From JAKPAM01 sp047601745 (GTDB taxonomy: Bacteria; Pseudomonadota; Gammaproteobacteria; Burkholderiales; Burkholderiaceae_E): 64,000 bases of DNA. How positions within the stretch are numbered: the first letter of the stretch is position 1; every line of letters begins with the position of its first letter. The notes under the pieces were generated by a model. The model was not told the origin of the DNA, ran no database searches, and worked only from the letters and a program-made list of their open reading frames with translations. The stretch spans positions 806,001 through 870,000 of the forward strand of contig JASGIS010000001.1 of assembly GCA_047601745.1 (NCBI GenBank), given 5' to 3'. Made by a program: the position numbers and the translations under genes. Positions 57,817 to 64,000 of the stretch are shown here, piece after piece.

Positions 57817-59385
57817 ATGCCCCCTCAAGCCGCGGCGCCCGCGCCCGATCTTCATCTCGAATGCACGATGGGCGATCTGCTGATCCGCGCGATCGAGCGC
57901 GGCGCCGACCGCACGGCCTTCGTGTCGGGCGACCGCTCGATCTCGTACCGCGCGTTCGGCCAGTCGGTGTCCCGTTTCGTGCAGTTGTTCGATTCGCTGG
58001 GCCTGCGCCGCGGCGACGGCGTCGCCTGCCTGGGCGGCAACAGTGTCGAGGCCTTCCTGGTCGGCGCGGCCGGCTACCTGACCGGCGTGCGGGTGACCAA
58101 CCTGCATCCGCTGGCCTCGCTCGACGATCACGCGTTCATCATCGACGACTGCGGCGCGGCGGTGCTGTTCTTCGACCCGGCCACGCACGCGGCGCGCGTC
58201 GACGCACTGCGCGATCGCCTGGCGCGGGCGCGACCGATCGCGCTCGGCCCGTGCGCGTTCGCCGACGACGCGATGGCGATGGCCGCGCGGTTCAACGCCC
58301 GGCCGCTGCAATCGCGCGCGCAGGTCGATGACCTGAGCTGGATCATCTACACCGGCGGCACGACCGGGCGGCCGAAGGGCGTCATGCACACGCATCGCAC
58401 GCACCTGTCGATGGTGATGGCCGAGCTGTCCGAGTGGGAATGGCCCGACGCGCCGGTGTTCCTGGCGATCACGCCGATCAGCCACGGCGCCGGCGGCTGC
58501 ATCATGCCGACGCTGTTGCGCTCGGGCACGGTCGTCATGGAAAACGGCTTCACGCCGGCACGCTTCTTCGAGATCGTCGCGCGGCATCGCGTCAGCGCCA
58601 CGTTTCTCGTGCCGACGATGCTGTACAAGCTGCTCGACCACGCGGCCGGCCACGACGTCGACGCGCGCACGCTGCAACTCGTTCTCTACGGCGCCGCCCC
58701 GATGGCGCCGGCCCGGCTGCGCGAAGCGCTCGAACGATTCGGCCCGATCTTCATGCAGTTGTACGGGCAGTCCGAAGCGCCGAACTGCATCACCGTGCTG
58801 CGCAAGCGCGACCACGTCGACGCCAGCGACGAGCGCCTGTCCTCGTGCGGGATGCCGATCTTCACCAGCCAGGTCGCGCTGCTCGACGACCAGGGCCGGC
58901 CGGTGCCCGACGGCGAGACCGGCGAGCTGTGCGTACGCGGGCCGCTGGTGATGCGCGGCTACTGGCAGCGGCCCGAAGAGACGCGCCAGGCGCTGCGCGA
59001 CGGCTGGCTGCACACCGGCGATCTGGCGCGGCGCGATCGCGACGGCTACCTGAGCATCGTCGGCCGCAGCAAGGACATGATCATCAGCGGCGGCTTCAAC
59101 GTCTACCCGGCCGAGGTCGAGAACGTGCTGACCGCGCATCCGAGCGTCTCGGCGGCGGCCGTCATCGGACTGGACGACCCGGTCTGGGGCGAGGCGGTCA
59201 CCGCCGTCGTCGTCCGAAGACCGGGCCAGTCGGTCGACGAGCACGAACTGATCGCGCTCGTTCGCGATGCGAAGGGTGCGGTCAGCGCACCCAAGTCGGT
59301 GATCTTCGTCGACGAGCTGCCGGTCTCGTCGCTGGGCAAGCCGGACAAGAAGGCGCTGCGGCAGCAGTTCGGCGGCGGACGCTAG
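57817..59385 (+). CDS. Acyl-CoA synthetase (AMP-forming)
   Basis: A 522-residue complete ANL-superfamily ligase. The ATP loop is YTGGTTGRPKGVMHTH, A5 is YGQSEAPN, A7 is DGWLHTGDL, the hinge is GRSKDMIISGGFNVYPAEVE, and the A10 lysine is in SLGKPDKKALR. It forms an acyl-CoA from a fatty or aromatic acid; A4-region residues do not let me choose. The start at 57817 follows caaggagacgacc. It is convergent with the MFS gene at 59401, 15 bases from its stop. Its C-terminal half is homologous to the partial gene at the left edge. Confidence 0.93.
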   Translation: MPPQAAAPAPDLHLECTMGDLLIRAIERGADRTAFVSGDRSISYRAFGQSVSRFVQLFDSLGLRRGDGVACLGGNSVEAFLVGAAGYLTGVRVTNLHPLASLDDHAFIIDDCGAAVLFFDPATHAARVDALRDRLARARPIALGPCAFADDAMAMAARFNARPLQSRAQVDDLSWIIYTGGTTGRPKGVMHTHRTHLSMVMAELSEWEWPDAPVFLAITPISHGAGGCIMPTLLRSGTVVMENGFTPARFFEIVARHRVSATFLVPTMLYKLLDHAAGHDVDARTLQLVLYGAAPMAPARLREALERFGPIFMQLYGQSEAPNCITVLRKRDHVDASDERLSSCGMPIFTSQVALLDDQGRPVPDGETGELCVRGPLVMRGYWQRPEETRQALRDGWLHTGDLARRDRDGYLSIVGRSKDMIISGGFNVYPAEVENVLTAHPSVSAAAVIGLDDPVWGEAVTAVVVRRPGQSVDEHELIALVRDAKGAVSAPKSVIFVDELPVSSLGKPDKKALRQQFGGGR

Positions 59386-59400
59386 GCGCGGCTTCGGGCG

Positions 59401-60609
59401 CTAGACGCGATCTCGGGAGCGAGGCGCGGCCGGCATCGGCCAGGCGGCCATCAGCACCAGCAGCACGACGATCAGCAGGTACGGCGCGCCGGGCTCGATG
59501 TCGTAGCACAGCGTGCCGACGAACGGGCCGACCACGGTGCCGAAACCCTGCGCGGCGCCGAGCACACCGGCCGCGGCGCCCTGCTCGTGCGCCTGCACGG
59601 CATTGGCCGCCATCGCGCCGAACGCCGGAAACACCCAGCCCATGCCGAACGCCGTCACGAAGTACGCGCCGATCAGCATCGCACCGGACGTGCTCGCCGC
59701 GATCGCCGCGAAGCCGATCGCGCCGATCACCGCGCCGCGGCGAACGAGCTTCGCCGGCGGCCAGCCGAGCCGGCGCACGATCATCTGCGAGCCGATCAGC
59801 GACACACCGACCATCGTCAGCGACAGCCCGGCGACGCGCGCCGCGTCGCTGCCGGCCAGCCCGAGCCGATCGATCGCGAAGAAGCCGACGATGATCTGCG
59901 CGATCGACACGCTGAAGTACGCGATGAACGACACCAGCATCGGCCGGCGCAGCCGGCGGTCGGCGAACGACAGCGCCGCCCGCCCGGCCAGCGACGTCCC
60001 GCCCGAGCGCGGCAGCGTGCGCCACAACACGACCATCGCGACGACCGGCAGCAGCCCCGTCACGTACAAGGGCGTGGCCAGCCCGATCGCGGCGAGCCCG
60101 CCGGCCAGCGCCGGACCGGTCACCAGCCCGACCGCGTTGGCGGCGCCGAGCAGCGCCAGCGTGGCCGTGCGTCGCTCGGCCGGCACGTTGTCGGCGATCA
60201 GCGCCTGGCCGACCGCCGGCACCGCCGAGTAGAAGCCGCCCATCGCGCCGCGCGTGATCAGCATCCCGGCGAACACCACCGATGCATCGAAGCCCCGCGA
60301 CAGCGAGACGATCAGCAGCGCGCACAACAACGCGTAGCAGACGCTGAATCCGCTGACGGCCAGCAGCATCACCGTGCGACGGCCGCGCCGGTCGGCCTGC
60401 CGGCCCCAGCGCGGCGCGCTCAGCATCCACATCACGCCGCCGATGGTGATCACCGCGCCGGCCTGCGATGCGCTCAGGCCGAGCTGGCGGGCGATCGGAC
60501 CGATCAGCGACACGAAGGCCATCATCGCCATCGTGCACGTGCAGTTGGCCACCAGCAGCGGGCGGATGTCGAAGCGCGCCGGGTCGGGCGCGGCGGAACC
60601 GGAAGTCAT
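59401..60609 (-). CDS. MFS transporter, drug-efflux-like
   Basis: A 402-residue major facilitator protein with about twelve membrane segments. The loop between helices 2 and 3 is GRQADRRGRRTVMLLAVSGF (motif A variant), and GLVTGPALAGGLAAIGLATP resembles motif C of drug:proton antiporters, suggesting efflux. The start at 60609 fits the domain length; longer frames upstream look non-coding. Divergent from the amidohydrolase gene across about 220 bases. The substrate is unknown. Confidence 0.88.
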   Translation of the reverse strand: MTSGSAAPDPARFDIRPLLVANCTCTMAMMAFVSLIGPIARQLGLSASQAGAVITIGGVMWMLSAPRWGRQADRRGRRTVMLLAVSGFSVCYALLCALLIVSLSRGFDASVVFAGMLITRGAMGGFYSAVPAVGQALIADNVPAERRTATLALLGAANAVGLVTGPALAGGLAAIGLATPLYVTGLLPVVAMVVLWRTLPRSGGTSLAGRAALSFADRRLRRPMLVSFIAYFSVSIAQIIVGFFAIDRLGLAGSDAARVAGLSLTMVGVSLIGSQMIVRRLGWPPAKLVRRGAVIGAIGFAAIAASTSGAMLIGAYFVTAFGMGWVFPAFGAMAANAVQAHEQGAAAGVLGAAQGFGTVVGPFVGTLCYDIEPGAPYLLIVVLLVLMAAWPMPAAPRSRDRV

Positions 60610-60827
60610 CGGAAGTCCTGGCGGAAGGACCGCGCGGCGGGCGCCGGTCGCGGTGGGACGGGCCCCGGCGCCCTGGAAGGCCCGCGTCTCCGCCGCCTTC
60701 ATACCACGAGTCCGGCAGGCGGCCGGCCATGCCGCCGCGGCTGCGTCGCCGTTTCGTAGCGTCGACCAGCCGCCCCGGCGAGACCTTGCCCCTAGAATGG
60801 GCCGATCGAAGCGTAGGAGACCCGACG

Positions 60828-62606
60828 ATGTCCGATCCCGATCCGACCCCTCTGCAATACGATCTGATCATCCGCGGCGGCACCGTCCATGACGGTCTCG
60901 GCGGCGCGCCCCGCGTGGCCGACGTCGCGGTCAAGGACGGACGCATCGCCGCGATCGGCGACGTCGACGGCCGCGCCGCGCAGGAGCTCGATGCGCGCGG
61001 CCTGCTGGTGACGCCGGGCTTCGTCGACGTCCACACCCACTACGACGGCCAGGCGACGTGGGAGAACCGGCTGGCGCCGTCGTCGCTGCACGGCGTGACC
61101 TCGGTGGTCATGGGCAACTGCGGCGTCGGCTTCGCGCCGTGCCGGCCCGGCGAGCGCGACACGCTGGTGCGCGTGATGGAGGGCGTCGAGGACGTGCCCG
61201 AGGTCGTGATGACCGAAGGCCTGCCGTGGAACTGGGAGACCTTCCCGGAATACCTGGACGCGCTGGCGGCGCGCCGCTTCGACATCGACGTGGCCGCGCA
61301 GTTGCCGCATTCGGCGCTGCGCGTCTACGTGATGGGCCAGCGCGCGGCCGGACACGAGCCGCCGACGGCCGAGGACCTGCAGCGCATGCGCGAGCTGACC
61401 GCCGAGGCCATCGATGCCGGCGCGCTCGGGGTAAGCACGTCGCGCAACATGATGCACCGGACCAAGGCCGGCGACCTGGCGCCGAGCCTGTTCTCCGAGG
61501 AAGACGAGTTGCACGCGCTGGCGCAGGGACTGAAGGACGCCGGACAGGGCGTGATGCAGATGATCCCGTCGCCGACCGGCGATGCGCGCGCCGAGTTCGG
61601 TCTGATGCGGCGGCTGGCCGAGCACAGCGGCCGGCCGCTGTCGTACACACTGATCCAGATGCCGACCGGCGACAGCGACGCTTATCGCCAGTCGCTGCAG
61701 GCGCTGGACGACGCCGCGCGCGCGGGCCTGTCGATGCGCGCGCAGGTCGCGCCGCGGCCGGTCGGCATGTTCTACGGGCTGGACCTGAGCTTCCATCCGT
61801 TCGCGTATCACCCGAGCTACAAGGCGATCGCGCACCTGCCGCTGGCCGAACGCGTCGAGCGGATGAAGGATCCGGTGTTCCGCGAACGGCTGCTGTCCGA
61901 AAAACCCGAGGACAGCAACCCGGTCAACCTGAAGACGGTCAAGGCCTTCCAATACGCGCATCCGTGGGGACAGGAGGTCGACTACGAGCCCGATCCGTCG
62001 AACCGGATCGATGCGTTGGCCGCGCGCGCGGGCCGATCGGTCGAAGTCTTCGCTTATGACCTGCTGCTGGCCAATGACGGCAAAGCGCTGTTCTATCTGC
62101 CCGGCGCCAACTATCGCGAAGGCAACCTCGACGCGGTGCGCGAGATGCTCGGCCATCCGTGCACGGTGGTCGGCCTGGCCGACGGCGGCGCCCACTACGG
62201 GATGATCTGCGACGGCAGCTTCCCGACGTACTTCCTGCAACGCTGGGCGCGCGACGCGGCGCCGGCGCAGCGCATCCCGCTGGCAGAGGCGATCGCCGCG
62301 CTGACCAGCGAACCGGCGGCGATCGTCGGCCTGAACGATCGCGGGCGGCTGCAGGTCGGCTACAAGGCCGATCTCAATGTGATCGACCTCGCGCGCCTGA
62401 AGCTGAACGTACCGAACGTCGTCTACGACCTGCCGGCCGGGGGCCGTCGCATGCACCAGAGCGCCGAAGGCTACGTCGCGACGATCGTGTCGGGTAACGT
62501 TACTTATCGCGAAGGCAAGCCGACCGGTGAACTGCCGGGCCGGCTGGTGCGCGGCCAGCGCGCGGCACCGCAGCCGGCAGGCGTCGATCAGGCGCTGGCG
62601 GCCTGA
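60828..62606 (+). CDS. N-acyl-D-amino-acid deacylase-like amidohydrolase
   Basis: A 592-residue amidohydrolase-superfamily protein of the D-aminoacylase group. The first metal motif is PGFVDVHTHYDGQ, followed by GVTSVVMGNCGVGFAP with the metal-linked cysteine, and the catalytic aspartate in VGLADGGAHYG. The N- and C-terminal beta-sandwich (LIIRGGTVHDGLG and LNVIDLARLKL) is complete. It should hydrolyse an amide of a D-amino acid or related molecule. The gene ends in TGA, which is also the start of an inverted-repeat element. It is divergent from the MFS gene at 59401. Confidence 0.9.
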   Translation: MSDPDPTPLQYDLIIRGGTVHDGLGGAPRVADVAVKDGRIAAIGDVDGRAAQELDARGLLVTPGFVDVHTHYDGQATWENRLAPSSLHGVTSVVMGNCGVGFAPCRPGERDTLVRVMEGVEDVPEVVMTEGLPWNWETFPEYLDALAARRFDIDVAAQLPHSALRVYVMGQRAAGHEPPTAEDLQRMRELTAEAIDAGALGVSTSRNMMHRTKAGDLAPSLFSEEDELHALAQGLKDAGQGVMQMIPSPTGDARAEFGLMRRLAEHSGRPLSYTLIQMPTGDSDAYRQSLQALDDAARAGLSMRAQVAPRPVGMFYGLDLSFHPFAYHPSYKAIAHLPLAERVERMKDPVFRERLLSEKPEDSNPVNLKTVKAFQYAHPWGQEVDYEPDPSNRIDALAARAGRSVEVFAYDLLLANDGKALFYLPGANYREGNLDAVREMLGHPCTVVGLADGGAHYGMICDGSFPTYFLQRWARDAAPAQRIPLAEAIAALTSEPAAIVGLNDRGRLQVGYKADLNVIDLARLKLNVPNVVYDLPAGGRRMHQSAEGYVATIVSGNVTYREGKPTGELPGRLVRGQRAAPQPAGVDQALAA

Positions 62607-62667
62607 GAATCCGCGGACGAACCCGCCACGCCCGCTCGCCGCGTCCGATTCCTTCACAGATTCCGAG
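62603..62667. repeat. 65-bp inverted-repeat element, second full copy
   Basis: The sequence begins ctgagaatccgcggacgaac and ends attccttcacagattccgag. Taken on the opposite strand, it matches 41351-41415 at about 85%. The left arm includes the TGA stop of the amidohydrolase gene, so this copy also starts at a stop codon, although here the next gene is in the same direction. Confidence 0.8.
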
Positions 62668-62862
62668 AACCGTTCGCGCGGCCGCGTGGGATTGCCGCGA
62701 CAGGTTGATCGTCGCGCTTGGCCCGGCCGGGCGCCTTGTGCGAACATCGACCGAGCCGCCCCGATGGGCGGCGCAGCGTGCCGGCCCCGGGGGGCCGCAC
62801 GACGCCCGGCCAGGCCCACATCGAATCCCGCTTCTCGGGCGCTGGCCGTCAAGGAGCCCCCG
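62668..62862. other. Intergenic region, no gene seen
   Basis: These 195 bases between the repeat element and the small gene at 62863 contain no recognisable gene. A ribosome-binding stretch aaggag lies just before 62863. Confidence 0.4.
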
Positions 62863-63069
62863 ATGCGCGACCGCAAATACATCCTGGACATGGCCCGCAC
62901 ACCGTTCGGTCGGCGGATCCTCGGCCACATCGGCGCCGAATGGCCGTCCGGCAACGAAACGCCGGAAGAACTCGACGCGATGTGGGAACGCAATCGTCAA
63001 CGCCTCGAATCGCTGCGCCGCGACCTGCGCACGACGCGGCGCCTGCGCGCGCTCAATCGGCTGCACTAA
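62863..63069 (+). CDS. Small hypothetical protein
   Basis: A 68-residue basic protein (MRDRKYILDMARTPFGRRIL, then GAEWPSGNETPEELDAMWERN, and RLESLRRDLRTTRRLRALNR). It is hydrophilic and largely helical with an arginine-rich C-terminal half. The start has aaggag about nine bases upstream, which makes translation believable. No family is recognised. Confidence 0.6.
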   Translation: MRDRKYILDMARTPFGRRILGHIGAEWPSGNETPEELDAMWERNRQRLESLRRDLRTTRRLRALNRLH

Positions 63070-63104
63070 GTAAGTCGGCTGCACTACTGGAGACGAGCCC
63101 GTTC

Positions 63105-63134
63105 GGGCTTGGGCTTGGGCTTGGGCTTGGGCTT
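63105..63134. repeat. 6-bp tandem array
   Basis: Five exact copies of gggctt are followed by gggttc. Just before them, gtcggctgcacta occurs twice, at about 63053 and 63074. The array lies between the small gene and the convergent hemerythrin gene. Confidence 0.9.
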
Positions 63135-63238
63135 GGGTTCGGTCCGGCGATACCGGCTCGCGCACGGGCAGGCGAGCGCATCGAGGACGAAAGGCCCGCG
63201 CAGCGGGCCGGATCACGACACGGAGCGCGGCGCTCCGT

Positions 63239-63955
63239 TCACTCGATGCCGAGCGCGTCCGCGTCGGCTTCGGCCTGCAGCATCACCGCGCGTTCGCGCG
63301 CGGGCAGCAAATCGATGATCCGGTTGCGCAGCCGGTCATAGGCGCGCCGCGATTCGCCGCCGCGGAACGGATCCTCGTTCGCTTCGAACGCCGCCGCGAT
63401 CTCGGCCCACTGCGCGTCGGTCAGCGACGCGATCGCGCGCGGAATCAGCTCGTTCTCTTCGGCTTGCATGTGATCGAGGTGGTACCGCGTGTACGCGGCG
63501 CACGCGTCGACGAACGCGCTGGTCGCGCCGGGCAGGCGCGCCTGGAACGCGACGAAACAACGCTCGAGGCCGGTCAGCAGGCGCGCGCTGGTGCGATGCT
63601 CGTTCGAACAACGATCGATCAGATCGATGCACGCCTGGTCGCCGTCCCGCGCCGCCGCCTCGCGCAACGCGCTGAACAGGTAACGGTCTTCCTTCGGATG
63701 ATGGAAGCGGTCGGGGAACGCGTCGATGTAGCACAGGATCGTCGCCAGCAGCGTGAAGTCCGCGACCTTGTTCCCCTCGACGATCTCGGCCATCTGCGCG
63801 TCGAGCAGGATCAGCACGCTGGCCAGCAGGCGGTGCTCGCGCAGGACGATCGCCACCGCGCGATCGCGGGCCGTATCACCGGTCGCCGGGAGCAATTTCC
63901 CGATCGCCGCGGCCCGGCCCTTTTCGGCCCTGCCCTTTTCCATTGTCTCGCTCAT
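63239..63955 (-). CDS. Hemerythrin domain-containing protein
   Basis: A 238-residue protein with a non-heme di-iron hemerythrin-like helix bundle. Iron ligands are seen in VLREHRLLAS, RFHHPKEDRYLF, SNEHRTSARLL and YHLDHMQAEENELIP. Proteins of this type bind oxygen or nitric oxide or sense iron and redox state. The N-terminal about 25 residues are charged and probably disordered. The gene is complete; the 45 bases after its start run out of the window. Partner unknown. Confidence 0.9.
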   Translation of the reverse strand: MSETMEKGRAEKGRAAAIGKLLPATGDTARDRAVAIVLREHRLLASVLILLDAQMAEIVEGNKVADFTLLATILCYIDAFPDRFHHPKEDRYLFSALREAAARDGDQACIDLIDRCSNEHRTSARLLTGLERCFVAFQARLPGATSAFVDACAAYTRYHLDHMQAEENELIPRAIASLTDAQWAEIAAAFEANEDPFRGGESRRAYDRLRNRIIDLLPARERAVMLQAEADADALGIE

Positions 63956-64000
63956 CGCGTCCTCTGTCTCGATCTTTGGCGGATCAGTACCGGCGCATTG

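Overview
The window is about 64 kb of GC-rich DNA (roughly two thirds G+C by eye) whose gene content points to a free-living betaproteobacterium of the order Burkholderiales. The evidence is three orphan periplasmic receptors of the TctC/Bug family, a DUF779-aldehyde dehydrogenase pair, an Entner-Doudoroff dehydratase, a SMUG-type uracil-DNA glycosylase, a selenouridine synthase and many acyl-CoA catabolic genes. The genus cannot be named from sequence alone. No rRNA, tRNA, integrase, transposase or CRISPR array was seen.

Layout. 0-5 kb: the 3' part of an acyl-CoA synthetase gene, a phytase-like lipoprotein, then a patchwork of gene fragments around a low-GC membrane zinc-ribbon gene, an unknown 360-residue protein and a GNAT acetyltransferase. 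5-15.5 kb: catabolism, with a zinc alcohol dehydrogenase, an epoxide-hydrolase-like enzyme, an SDR facing a ThDP enzyme, a four-gene acyl-CoA operon (isovaleryl-CoA dehydrogenase, thiolase, SDR, acyl-CoA dehydrogenase) and an AlaC-type aminotransferase. 15.5-26.4 kb: small exported proteins, MBL hydrolase plus ArfB ribosome rescue, an orphan LivK-type receptor, SMUG glycosylase, an amidohydrolase, a TctC receptor and a ferredoxin reductase. 26.5-34.4 kb: Edd, a serine hydrolase, and a compact five-gene forward run (sugar-phosphate mutarotase, quinone oxidoreductase, YaaA, chorismate-lyase-like, EamA transporter) with stop/start overlaps.

34.4-38.3 kb is the most unusual stretch. It is bounded by related repeats and has lower GC. 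It holds an antitoxin with a collapsed toxin, a low-GC 2H-phosphoesterase-like gene, and an aspartate carbamoyltransferase fused to an N-terminal helix-turn-helix domain. That fusion gene has a palindromic operator in its apparently leaderless promoter and a second copy of the palindrome in the codons joining the two domains. Beyond it lie DUF779 and aldehyde dehydrogenase.

40-64 kb: two more TctC receptors, SerA and SerC (serine synthesis), an EEP nuclease, a DUF4105 membrane protein, an orphan sensor kinase and an orphan NarL-type regulator 6 kb apart, SelU, a P-type cation ATPase with a glycine-rich repeat insert, two MFS transporters, an acyl-CoA synthetase, an N-acyl-D-amino-acid deacylase-like enzyme and a hemerythrin protein.

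Two genome-level habits stand out. Short tandem arrays (5, 6, 7, 8, 9 and 27 bp units) occur at gene ends and inside four reading frames. Intergenic inverted-repeat elements begin exactly at stop codons, mostly where genes converge, and look like dispersed bidirectional terminator or REP-like elements.
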